Part shown: piece by piece, positions 34,377-42,106 of the stretch
Numbering within the stretch: the first letter of the stretch is position 1
Layout of the letters: each line of letters starts with the position of its first letter
Source of the DNA: Haloplanus salinus
GTDB lineage: Archaea; Halobacteriota; Halobacteria; Halobacteriales; Haloferacaceae
NCBI RefSeq assembly: GCF_003336245.1
Contig: NZ_QPHM01000001.1
Location: 2,050,113-2,114,112 of the forward strand
Direction of reading: 5' to 3'
Length of the DNA stretch: 64,000 nucleotides
Made by a program: the position numbers and the translations under genes
The notes under the pieces: model-generated
Database searches by the model: none
What the model was told of the DNA's origin: nothing
Seen by the model: only the letters and a program-made list of their open reading frames with translations

Positions 34377-36089
34377 ATGACAAACGACGACTCCGCCGCA
34401 CTCAACATCTCGCGGCGCAAGACACTCGCTGCACTCGGAACGATCGGTGTCGCCTCCGCTGGGGCAGGGCTGGGAACGTCCGCGTACTTCTCCGACCAGG
34501 AGACGTTCACGAACAACCGGCTCACGGCCGGCACGCTCGACATGGTGGTCGACTGGGAGGAACACTACTCCGACTGGACGGGCGACGAAATCGAGTACGC
34601 TCGCATGCCGCAGGGAGGCGAGGAGCCGGATTACGTCCTCCCCGCGCCCGACAACAACCCGAACGCCGAGGACATCGAACTCGTCTTCACCGGGACTCAG
34701 GAGGAGTTCTGGGACGCCACGGCCGTCGAGGCCTACCCCGACGCGGACAACGACGGGCTACAGGACCCCATCGAGGTGCCGTGTGACGACCTCGGCAGCC
34801 TCGACGACGTGCTGAGCAGCGACGACCGGACCGAAGGCGAAGTGAACGGCCAGACCACCAACCCTGGCGACCCGCTCATCAGCCTCCAGGACGTGAAGCC
34901 CGGTGACTTCGGCGAGGTCACGCTCAGCTTCCACCTCTGTGAGAACCCCGGCTTCGTCTGGTTCGGCGGCGACCTCGTCCGTCACGTCGACGGGGAGAAC
35001 ACCGAACCCGAGATCGACGACCCGGACGAACAACAGAGTGCGGCGGAAATCGGGCCGGAGACGGAAGGCGAACTCGCCGACCAGATCCAGATTCGCGCGT
35101 GGTACGACGACTGCGACAACATCTACGAGCCGGAGACGCCGGCCGCCTGTGCGTACCACCTGTTCGACACCTCGGGCACGATGGAGCAGAACCTCAACAC
35201 CGGCGACGGCGACGCCCGGGATAAGGAGGACGTGGCCGCCAACATCGCGGGGCAGGTCACCGAATACCTCGACACCATCGACGACGGCGGCGACGACGGG
35301 ACGTTGGCCGCCGCGCCGAGTTCGGTCGCCGAGATGGGCGGTAACGACGGCGGTACCAACCAACGGATCGGCAACTCCACCGTCGAGCAGGCCGTCCTCG
35401 ACGAGATCGACGTCACGCCCGACACGTCGACCGGCGGGATCAACGCCGCCGACCTGATCGACGGACTCGAAACCGCTCAATCGACGCTCGAAGCCTGCGA
35501 GAACGAGAACAAGGTCCTTCTCGTCTACACGAACGGTGACAGCCGGCCGGGCGATGAGGCTGACCGACAGGACGTCTACGACGCGGCCGCAGCCGCGAAG
35601 GCCGCCGGCATCATCATCAAGGTCGTCGCCTTCGACGTCGACGCCGGTAGCAACGCCGAGAACTTCCTCGAAACGGTCGGTGACGAAGTGTACCTCGTCC
35701 AGTCGGCGGGCTCCGCCGGGGACGTGGACTCGCAGAGGGACGACGTCGCCTCGGCGATCAACGCCCAGTTCGACGATGTGACCGCCGGCGAAGAGCTACT
35801 ATACGAGGGGACGCTGCTGGACTTCCTCGAGAGCAACCCGTTCGATCCCGACAACAATCAGCTCGGATACCCCCTCGACGGGGACATCCCGGCCGAGGAG
35901 GGTGGCGGCATGGGCCGGAACTGTTTCTCGGCCACGACCACCCACTGCATCGGCTTCGAGTGGTGGCTGCCCATCGACCACGGCAACGAGGTGCAGGGCG
36001 ACATCGTCGAGTTCGACCTCGGCTTCTACACCGAGCAGTGCCGCCACAACGACGGCGAGGGCATGAACAGCGAGACGGTCAACGGCTAA
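34377..36089 (+). CDS. SipW/TasA-type secreted surface protein with an inserted vWA domain
   Basis: The 570-residue protein begins with a twin-Arg-like signal (ISRRKTLAALGTIGVASAGAG) running into AYFSDQETFTNNRLTAGTLDM, the SipW-dependent TasA/camelysin start. The TasA-like body is DVKPGDFGEVTLSFHLCENPGFVW. From about residue 258 to 460 an extra domain begins HLFDTSGTMEQ, a vWA metal (MIDAS) motif DxSxT, and includes KVLLVYTNGDS. The haloarchaeal TasA-type end then resumes with CIGFEWWLPIDHGNEVQGD and FYTEQCRHNDG. It is likely secreted and may polymerise or adhere. ATG 34377 fits the signal. Confidence 0.85.
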   Translation: MTNDDSAALNISRRKTLAALGTIGVASAGAGLGTSAYFSDQETFTNNRLTAGTLDMVVDWEEHYSDWTGDEIEYARMPQGGEEPDYVLPAPDNNPNAEDIELVFTGTQEEFWDATAVEAYPDADNDGLQDPIEVPCDDLGSLDDVLSSDDRTEGEVNGQTTNPGDPLISLQDVKPGDFGEVTLSFHLCENPGFVWFGGDLVRHVDGENTEPEIDDPDEQQSAAEIGPETEGELADQIQIRAWYDDCDNIYEPETPAACAYHLFDTSGTMEQNLNTGDGDARDKEDVAANIAGQVTEYLDTIDDGGDDGTLAAAPSSVAEMGGNDGGTNQRIGNSTVEQAVLDEIDVTPDTSTGGINAADLIDGLETAQSTLEACENENKVLLVYTNGDSRPGDEADRQDVYDAAAAAKAAGIIIKVVAFDVDAGSNAENFLETVGDEVYLVQSAGSAGDVDSQRDDVASAINAQFDDVTAGEELLYEGTLLDFLESNPFDPDNNQLGYPLDGDIPAEEGGGMGRNCFSATTTHCIGFEWWLPIDHGNEVQGDIVEFDLGFYTEQCRHNDGEGMNSETVNG

Positions 36090-36102
36090 TCCGACCGGTT
36101 GT

Positions 36103-36150
36103 CGGCACGGCCCCGCCGTGTCGATGGTGTGTTTCTCCTGCGGTTTTTTT
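36103..36150 (+). terminator. Hairpin and T7 run after the vWA surface protein
   Basis: CGGCACGG and CCGTGTCG form a stem (with one G-T pair) at about 36103-36123, followed by a run of seven T at 36144-36150. This lies just downstream of the stop at 36089. Confidence 0.6.
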
Positions 36151-36212
36151 ATCGAACCCTCCACCCAAGCGCCCCTGAAACGTTTTAGTCGCCCGCGGTG
36201 CCACATCGACCC

Positions 36213-36620
36213 ATGGATTACGAAGACAGTCTCGACCGCGCGCTGACCGAGACCCCCGAGGTAGGCGACGCCGCCGACCGGTTCCAAGTCCCCGACCCGG
36301 AGGTGCGCCCCGAGGGCAACGTCACCAGCTACGAGAACTTTCAGGCGACCATCGACCGGCTGAACCGGGACCAAGGGCATCTCCTCAAGTTCCTCCAGTC
36401 GGAACTCGGCACGAGCGCCAGCATCGACGACCGGGGCCGTGCCCGGTTCACCGGTGATTTCAGACAGTCCCGCGTCGCCGACGCCCTCGACGGATACGTC
36501 GAGTCGTTCGTGACGTGTTCGGAGTGTGGCTCCCCCGACACGCGGCTGGTGGAGGAGCGCGGCGCGACGGTGTTGAAATGCGACGCATGCGGGGCGCTGT
36601 CGGCCGTTCCCGACCTCTAA
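36213..36620 (+). CDS. Translation initiation factor aIF2 subunit beta
   Basis: The 135-residue protein carries the aIF2 beta core (YENFQATIDRLNRDQGHLLKFLQSELGTSASIDDRGRARF) and a C-terminal zinc ribbon with two CxxC pairs (CSECGSPDTRL, CDACGA). With aIF2 alpha and gamma it delivers initiator tRNA to the small ribosomal subunit. The initiator tRNA gene is 470 bp downstream. Confidence 0.94.
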   Translation: MDYEDSLDRALTETPEVGDAADRFQVPDPEVRPEGNVTSYENFQATIDRLNRDQGHLLKFLQSELGTSASIDDRGRARFTGDFRQSRVADALDGYVESFVTCSECGSPDTRLVEERGATVLKCDACGALSAVPDL

Positions 36621-36800
36621 TCACTCGAACTGTTTCACGAGTTCCAGATCGCGTTCGGTCCGCATGAACTCCGCGAGCCGACGCGTCGCGTGGCAGTTCG
36701 GGCAGTTGAAGTTCTCCCGATGACCGGGGAGGTCCGTCGGCCCGTCCTCCCAGTCTTTCCCGCACTCGGGACACAGCAGCCTGACGAACGCTTCGACCAT
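36621..36800 (-). CDS. Small zinc-ribbon protein
   Basis: The 59-residue protein reads MVEAFVRLLCPECGKDWEDG, then a middle FNCPNCHATRRL and a C-terminal helix RTERDLELVKQFE. Two CxxC pairs should bind zinc. This type (DUF7836-like) is common in haloarchaea next to translation genes. Its stop abuts that of aIF2 beta. The start codon is preceded by GGGAGGG-like purines. Confidence 0.8.
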   Translation of the reverse strand: MVEAFVRLLCPECGKDWEDGPTDLPGHRENFNCPNCHATRRLAEFMRTERDLELVKQFE

Positions 36801-36900
36801 ACCCTCCCTGTGTCACGGGGTCTCATTAAACGTTCGGCGAATTCCCGCCGTCCGGGGGACGGCCGACGCGTCGATAGCGACGCCGGTCACCGAACGGTCG

Positions 36901-36921
36901 CCCGGAGCCGGAGGCTCCGGG
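36901..36921. repeat. Perfect 9-bp hairpin in the zinc-ribbon/tRNA-Met gap
   Basis: CCCGGAGCC and GGCTCCGGG enclose GGA. It sits in a 289-bp gap (36801-37089) that otherwise shows only a doubtful 29-codon minus-strand frame (36887-36976). It may be a terminator-like or operator element. Confidence 0.4.
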
Positions 36922-37089
36922 GCACCTTCGCCGTCGACGACGGCCGGTTGCCGTCGAGGGGGTCGTCGGACGCCATAGGACGCGACGCCCGCGAGCGGCA
37001 GGCTCGTTACGTCGCCCGCGACGGACCGGGGTCGCCCATCCCACGACGATTTCAAAACCCTTAACGCCGCCTCGCGGGTAGCGTTCGGT

Positions 37090-37164
37090 AGCGGGATGGG
37101 ATAGCCAGGAGATTCCGCCGGGCTCATAACCCGGAGATCGGTAGTTCAAATCTACCTCCCGCTA
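37090..37164 (+). tRNA. Initiator tRNA-Met (CAT)
   Basis: The 75-nt sequence folds with acceptor AGCGGGA/TCCCGCT, giving the A1-U72 pair of archaeal initiator tRNAs, anticodon loop CTCATAA with CAT, and three G-C pairs next to the loop (GGG/CCC), the initiator mark. The T loop is TTCAAAT. The discriminator is A and CCA is not encoded. Confidence 0.94.
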
Positions 37165-37295
37165 TTTTCGAGCGAACACCGTGAACGAGGAACGGAGCGA
37201 CGAGTGAACCGTCCGCTCGAAATGGCCCGTAGATTTGAACGAGAGAACGGCGAGTGAACCGGGCCGTTCGCGTGGTTCGAATCTACCTCCCGCTA
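37165..37295 (+). repeat. Duplicated 3' end of initiator tRNA with antisense T-arm segment
   Basis: GTGGTTCGAATCTACCTCCCGCTA at 37272-37295 copies the tRNA 3' end (37141-37164) with two changes. Between them, GTAGATTTGAAC (37229-37240) is the exact reverse complement of tRNA bases 37144-37155. The layout equals that after tRNA-Lys. No gene is seen in the 228 bp to 37392. Confidence 0.85.
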
Positions 37296-37392
37296 TCTTG
37301 CTGCGACGAGTGCATCCGTCGGCGTAAGTTCGTACGATCGACTTGCACCAGTGCGCGGCCCGACCGTGGGGCAACTCCCCCTCCCGCTCGGC

Positions 37393-37560
37393 TCACCACG
37401 GCCCGTCGCTCTCTCCCTGCTCCGTCCGCCCCAGATACGCGTAACAGTTCGGACACTGGATCGGGCGGGAGCCGTAGCGGTCGGGTTCGCCGACGAAGCG
37501 GGTGTGAGCGTAGCCCCGACCGCACTCCTCACAGGTCACGATGACGACCACACGCGTCAC
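37393..37560 (-). CDS. Small zinc-ribbon protein
   Basis: The 55-residue protein starts at GTG 37560 and has CEECGRGYAHTRFVG and CPNCYAYLGRT, two CxxC pairs (Cys10/13, Cys36/39) that should bind zinc. The GTG overlaps the stop of the upstream membrane protein (GTGA), so the two are coupled. Function unknown. Confidence 0.7.
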   Translation of the reverse strand: MTRVVVIVTCEECGRGYAHTRFVGEPDRYGSRPIQCPNCYAYLGRTEQGESDGPW

Positions 37561-37862
37561 AATCCCCCTGGCCCCTTGGAGGTGTCTATCCGCCGTCGTC
37601 CGCCGTCCGTCGGCCGCACGAGGGTCGCGAGCGTCACCGACAGGCCGACCGTCCACCCCACGGGCACCGCGAGGCCACCCCACATCACGACGTAGGCGAC
37701 GCCGACGAGGTCGAACCGCTGGCGCAGGAGCGCGTTCAGGTTCCGGTAGGTGAGGACGTTGTCGAGCAACCAGATGGCGAGCGTCTCGCTTCGTGGGAAG
37801 ACGACGCCGGCGAGCGAGGGGGAGTAGAGCGCGGCCACCACGGGCGGCAGGGAGACGGCCAC
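37557..37862 (-). CDS. Membrane protein, N terminus uncertain or disrupted
   Basis: The 101-residue frame from GTG 37862 has three hydrophobic segments (LPPVVAALYSPSLAGVV, LAIWLLDNVL, GVAYVVMWGGLAVPVGWTVG). The same frame continues upstream as hydrophobic coding-like sequence (GSLGLLVGYPVAVLGLLIRFY) with no ATG or GTG before an in-frame TGA at 38018-38016; an ATG at 38123 lies beyond it in the same frame (MGTVLSLVAAS). The gene may be broken by a nonsense or frameshift change. Function unknown. Confidence 0.5.
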   Translation of the reverse strand: MAVSLPPVVAALYSPSLAGVVFPRSETLAIWLLDNVLTYRNLNALLRQRFDLVGVAYVVMWGGLAVPVGWTVGLSVTLATLVRPTDGGRRRIDTSKGPGGL

Positions 37863-38284
37863 GACGGCGCCGAGGCGGGTCGCGGTCCGATCGAACCGAC
37901 GGACGTAAAACCGAATCAGGAGGCCGAGAACGGCGACCGGGTAGCCGACGAGAAGTCCGAGCGAGCCGACGGTACAGGGCGCTGTCGCGCGTCGTCCCGG
38001 GCGACCACCGGGACATCACCGGGTGAGAGCCCCGACGCTGTGGGAAGAGCAGCGCCATCCGGAGGCCGTGGAGTCGTCGCAGGTCGTACCTGACGCGGCG
38101 ACGAGGCTCAGTACCGTACCCATCGCTCCCCGATTCGGGTGGATAGGGTGTTACCGGTTCGGAGTCCCACGTCGGCGTGCCGTCCACCGGGGACCAGTCG
38201 CCGCCGACCGGCTAGTATTTACCGTCAGGCAATCAACACTTGGTGTGATCGTACCGATGACTACCGTCCACGTTCGGAAGAGCC

Positions 38285-39484
38285 ATGGATATCGCTGAGA
38301 CCGTTACCGAGGAGTTCGTCGAGTTCGCGCCCGAGGCGCGCGTCTCGAAACTCGTCGGCGCCTTCGACGACCCGGCCGTCACCGGCGTCGTCGTTCGCGG
38401 CGACGAGTTCGAGGGCGTGGTCACCCGGCGACAGCTCGCCACCTCACACCACCAGCCGGCGGAGAGGGTCGGGTCGCTGGTCCACCACGTCCCTCGACTC
38501 GCGCCCGACGAGGACGTCCGGAAGGTCGCCCGGCTCATGATCGAGAGCGACTCGCAGCTCCTGCCGGTGTTCGAGGGCGAGCGACTGCTCGGCGTCGTCA
38601 CCGCCGACGACGTCCTCCGGCACGTCCAGTCGTTCCTCGACGCGGCGACCGTCGCGCAGGCCGCCACCGCCGACCTCGTCTCCCTATCCCCGGACTCGAC
38701 GTTCGGCGACGCGCTCCACACCTTCCGTGAGCACCACGTCACCCACCTCCCGGTCGTCGAGAAGGGCACGGCCGTCGGCGTCCTCAGCCTCTACGACGTG
38801 GCGGGGCTGACGGTCCGCGCCGCGAACAGGAGTCAGGGCGGCGATCCGAGCGACGCTGCGTCCGTCGGCGGCGGCCGTTCCCGCGGCGGCTTCGGCGCCC
38901 GCGAGGGCGAACTCGACCGAGTCCTCGACCTGCCGATCCGGGATCTGATGACGTCGCCGGTCCGGACCATCGGCCGAAACGAGACGCTGGCGGCGGCCGT
39001 CTCGGCGATGTTCGCCGCGGGCACCTCGTCGCTGATCGTGACCGCTGACGGCCGTCCCGACGGCATCGTCACCAAGACGGACGTGCTCGACTCGCTCACC
39101 TGGGAGGCCGGCGGCAACCGCGCCGTGCAGGTGTACGGTACCGACCTCCTCGACGACGTGAGCTACGACGAGGTGGTGGCGATGGTCGACAAATTCGACG
39201 ATCACGACAGCGACCTGACTGTTCTGGACGCCAAGATCCACCTCCACGAACACGACGAGACGCGTCGTGGGACGCCGCTGCTCCTCGCCCGGATGCGCCT
39301 CCACACCGACCGCGGCCTGTTCGTCGCGTCGGGCGAAGGCTACGGAGCGAGCCACGCCATCAACGAGGCGCGTGACGTGCTGGAGCGACAGCTTCGCGAC
39401 CGGAAGACCCGCGGCCGCAGCAAGAAACGTCCGGACGAGGAGTTCTGGACGAAACGCTTCGGGTGGATGATGCCGGAGGGCTGA
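38285..39484 (+). CDS. Four-CBS-domain protein with HPF/RaiA-like C-terminal domain
   Basis: The 399-residue protein has CBS repeats near 10-60, 68-118, 122-182 and 215-275; IRDLMTSPVRTIGRNETLAAAVSAMF is a textbook CBS start. The C-terminal part (about 285-370) reads DLTVLDAKIHLHE, ARMRLHTDRGLFVASGEGY and HAINEARDVLERQLRDRK, which follows the RaiA/HPF (S30AE) pattern of strand-strand-helix ending in a 'LerQLrk' helix. CBS pairs bind adenine nucleotides; HPF domains bind the 30S decoding site. A nucleotide-gated ribosome-dormancy role is an inference. Confidence 0.8.
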   Translation: MDIAETVTEEFVEFAPEARVSKLVGAFDDPAVTGVVVRGDEFEGVVTRRQLATSHHQPAERVGSLVHHVPRLAPDEDVRKVARLMIESDSQLLPVFEGERLLGVVTADDVLRHVQSFLDAATVAQAATADLVSLSPDSTFGDALHTFREHHVTHLPVVEKGTAVGVLSLYDVAGLTVRAANRSQGGDPSDAASVGGGRSRGGFGAREGELDRVLDLPIRDLMTSPVRTIGRNETLAAAVSAMFAAGTSSLIVTADGRPDGIVTKTDVLDSLTWEAGGNRAVQVYGTDLLDDVSYDEVVAMVDKFDDHDSDLTVLDAKIHLHEHDETRRGTPLLLARMRLHTDRGLFVASGEGYGASHAINEARDVLERQLRDRKTRGRSKKRPDEEFWTKRFGWMMPEG

Positions 39485-39549
39485 CGGACCGTCGCCCTCG
39501 CTTCGAGCACCGACACATTGAGGCATCCTGACCGCCTCCTTACGACGCG

Positions 39550-40203
39550 ATGATGCTCCCGACCCACGCCATCGCGGGGATGGTCCTCGCGCTCCCGGTG
39601 GCGTACGCCCGTCCGGAGTTCGCCGCCGTCGCCCTCGTTGCGGGCTTCGTGGGCGGCGCGATGCCCGACCTCGACCTGTACGCCGGCCATCGAAAGACGC
39701 TCCACTATCCGGTGTACGGGCCGCCGCTGGCGGCGGCTGCGCTCCTGGTCGCGGCGTGGCAGCCCACGGCCGCGACGGTCGGCGTCGCCGTCGCCCTCGC
39801 GGCCGCGGCTCTCCACAGCCTGGCAGACGTTCTGGGGGGCGGACTCGAACTCCGGCCGTGGGAGGCCACCTCGGAACGGGCCGTCTACGACCACCACCGC
39901 AGCCGGTGGCTCGCGCCCCGTCGGTGGGTGCGCTACGACGGCTCGCCGCGTGATCTGCTCCTCGCCGTCGCCCTCGCCGCCCCCTTGCTCGTGACCCTCG
40001 ACGCCCCGCTCCGCGTCCTCGTGTTCGCGACGCTGGCCGTCGCCGTCGGCTACACCGCCGTCCGGCGCGTCCTCCCCGGCCTCGCCGTGTTCGTCGTCGA
40101 CCGCCTGCTCGCACCGGTCGCTCCCGGGCGCGCCTTCGCGTACGTCCCCGCGCGCTATCGGGAGCGCACGGGCGGCGACGCGCCCGCGGACGGATCGTCG
40201 TAG
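39550..40203 (+). CDS. DUF457/YdjM-type membrane metal-dependent hydrolase
   Basis: The 217-residue membrane protein has the family layout: LPTHAIAGMVLALP, GGAMPDLDLYAGHRKTLHYP with PDxD and HR..H, and SLADVLGGG. Conserved His and Asp residues near the membrane face suggest metal binding, as proposed for YdjM. Activity is not established. It starts with two consecutive ATG codons at 39550 and 39553; either is possible. Confidence 0.78.
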   Translation: MMLPTHAIAGMVLALPVAYARPEFAAVALVAGFVGGAMPDLDLYAGHRKTLHYPVYGPPLAAAALLVAAWQPTAATVGVAVALAAAALHSLADVLGGGLELRPWEATSERAVYDHHRSRWLAPRRWVRYDGSPRDLLLAVALAAPLLVTLDAPLRVLVFATLAVAVGYTAVRRVLPGLAVFVVDRLLAPVAPGRAFAYVPARYRERTGGDAPADGSS

Positions 40204-40284
40204 CGCTCCGGCCGCCCGCGCGTCGTTCCCACGCGCTTGGAACGGCGTCACCCCTTCATCCAGTCGCCGAACGAACACGTGCAC

Positions 40285-40734
40285 ATGGACGTCCTCGTCG
40301 CCATCGACGGCTCCGACGAATCGACCGCCGCGCTCGAACGCGCCCTTGGCGTCACGGACGCCATGGACGGCTCGGTCACGGTCGCCTACGCCGTCGACCC
40401 GTCCGTCTTCGATTTGGGGGGCTCCGCCCCCGTCTCCGGACTCTCCGACGCCGACCGGCGGCTGATCGTGGAGAGCGTCGAGGACACCGAACGGCGTGGG
40501 ATGGACGTCCTCGACGACGCCGCGGCCCTCGCCGCCGACCGTGGGCGGACGGTCGAGACCGAACTTCTCTACGGCGATCCGGTCCGTGCGATTACGGGGT
40601 TCGCCGAGAGCGAGGGGTTCGACGCCATCTACGTCGGGCATCGTGGTCTGTCCGAGCGGACCGAACGACTGGTCGGCAGCGTCGCGAAAGGCATCGTCGA
40701 GCGAACGCCGATCACCGTGACGGTCGTGCGCTGA
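40285..40734 (+). CDS. Universal stress protein (UspA family)
   Basis: The 149-residue protein shows MDVLVAIDGSDES at the N terminus and the ATP-binding G-2x-G-9x-G-S motif (GHRGLSERTERLVGS) near 118-132, ending TPITVTVVR. It is an ATP-binding type UspA. ATG 40285 puts the first strand at the start; the open frame upstream is not family-like. Confidence 0.9.
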   Translation: MDVLVAIDGSDESTAALERALGVTDAMDGSVTVAYAVDPSVFDLGGSAPVSGLSDADRRLIVESVEDTERRGMDVLDDAAALAADRGRTVETELLYGDPVRAITGFAESEGFDAIYVGHRGLSERTERLVGSVAKGIVERTPITVTVVR

Positions 40735-40767
40735 GACGGACGATGGCGACGCCGAGGCGGTCGCCCC

Positions 40768-41586
40768 CTACCCGGTCAGCGTCACCGGCCGCTCCGCGGA
40801 GAGCAACACGTCTCGGACCGTGCTGCCGAGGAGCACCTTCTGCACCCCGGAGCGCTTTCGCCCGCCCATGACGATGCCGTCGACGGTGCGGTCCTCGGCG
40901 GCCCGCAAAATGCGCCTGGCGACTTCGCCGCCCTCGGCGACGCGTTCGACGGTAACCCCGGCGTCTTCGAGCATCTCGGCGGCTATCACCGCGCTGTCGA
41001 CGTCCGCGAACTCGTGGGACGGCGCGCCCGTGTAGTCCTGGTGGCGGAAGACGTAGAACACGGTCGCCTCGACGGCCGACGGATCACCCGGCAGTCCCGC
41101 GACGTATCGCGCCTGTTGCCGTGCCCGTTCCTCGTGCCCGTCGACCGGAACGAGTACTTTTCGCGTCCCCTCGCCGAGGCTCACCCCATCACCCGTCACC
41201 GTGACCGGCCGCTCCGTCGAGAGCAACACGTCTTGGACCGTGCTGCCGAGCAGGACCGTCGTGACGCCCGAACGCTTCCGTCCGCCCATCACTACCTCGT
41301 CGGCGTCGACGTCCGTGACGGCGTCCACGATGGCTCGCGAGACGCTCCCGCCGTCGGCGCGGCGGGTCACCTCGACCCCAGCGCGTTCGAGTTCCTCGGC
41401 GGCGGTGGCGGCGCTGTCGATCGTCGAGAACGACACCTCGTCGCCCGCGGTGAATCGGTCCGGCGGCGCGACGTGAAGCACCGTCGCCGCGACGGCCGAG
41501 TCGGCGTCGGGGAGGCGGGCGACGTACTGGGCTTGGTGCCGCGCACGGTTCGTGTTCGAATCGACGGGGACGAGCACTCGATACAT
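40768..41586 (-). CDS. Tandem universal stress protein (two UspA domains)
   Basis: The 272-residue protein has two UspA domains of about 136 residues. Each begins with VLVPVD and ends with MGGRKRSG...LLGSTV.DVLLS.ERPVT, an altered ATP-loop. The halves are close to one another, showing an internal duplication. ATG 41586 is preceded on the minus strand by a TATA-like ATATATGA at about 41615-41622. Confidence 0.88.
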   Translation of the reverse strand: MYRVLVPVDSNTNRARHQAQYVARLPDADSAVAATVLHVAPPDRFTAGDEVSFSTIDSAATAAEELERAGVEVTRRADGGSVSRAIVDAVTDVDADEVVMGGRKRSGVTTVLLGSTVQDVLLSTERPVTVTGDGVSLGEGTRKVLVPVDGHEERARQQARYVAGLPGDPSAVEATVFYVFRHQDYTGAPSHEFADVDSAVIAAEMLEDAGVTVERVAEGGEVARRILRAAEDRTVDGIVMGGRKRSGVQKVLLGSTVRDVLLSAERPVTLTG

Positions 41587-41928
41587 GACGTGTGGAAATA
41601 TTGTTCTACTGTCATATATGCTCGGGGCGGTTCCTGATGGGTGGGAAGGTGGCGTCGTCGCGCCACCCGACGGGGAGACGGGCGTCGTCGGCCACGGCGA
41701 CACCCGCGAGGGGACCCCCGACGGGGCCACGGCGCCCCACAACGGCGGGGCCGGCGACCCCGCACCGACGGGGACCTACGGGAACCCGGTATCGACCCCG
41801 ATTCCGTTCTCGATGGGTGTGTGGCACGGCCGCGACGTACGCTTCTGCTCAAGACAGTGTCGAACGAAGTTAGGTGGCTGGGGAGGGGTCAGCCCCTAAC
41901 GCGCCACGGCAAGAAACCGTGCACGCAG
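41587..41928. other. Intergenic region left of the integrated element
   Basis: This 342-bp stretch has chromosomal GC. A plus-strand frame (41621-41899) has GC-rich third positions but no recognisable motif. Near the att site a weak hairpin CACGG/CCGTG (41905-41921) lies where a tRNA terminator would be. I see no supported gene. Confidence 0.5.
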
Positions 41929-41948
41929 TGGATGGGCCAACGCGGATT
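41929..41948. repeat. Left attachment site (partial tRNA-Ile 3' end)
   Basis: TGGATGGGCCAACGCGGATT repeats the tRNA-Ile 3' end at 49891-49910 exactly. After this core the match becomes imperfect (ATGAACCC against TGAACCGC). It is the distal copy; the integrase gene begins 160 bp inside. Confidence 0.88.
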
Positions 41949-42106
41949 ATGAACCCGCTTCGCTCCGCTCGCGGTACCGCAACGCAGGGTACGAAATACG
42001 AGGTATCAGCGCGATACTCAACCTTCTACCCTATTCCCACTACTGAGCGCACATCGGCTTGCCACCGGGAGTCGTTCCGTCTCTCGACAACACCGAGAGC
42101 AAACCA

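Noticed and set aside
36887-36976. 29-codon minus-strand frame between zinc-ribbon gene and tRNA-Met
   Set aside because: Too short, no motif or promoter, and it contains the strong hairpin at 36901-36921.
37165-37295. Second tRNA-Met gene
   Set aside because: Only the T arm and 3' acceptor strand are present; there is no 5' half.
41621-41899. A 92-codon plus-strand frame left of the element with GC-rich third positions
   Set aside because: No start signal, no recognisable motif, and the GC bias extends into noncoding sequence; its ATG lies in the minus-strand TATA element of the stress-protein gene.
41929-41948. A second complete tRNA-Ile
   Set aside because: Only the last 16 nt of the tRNA are present; it is the distal attachment site.
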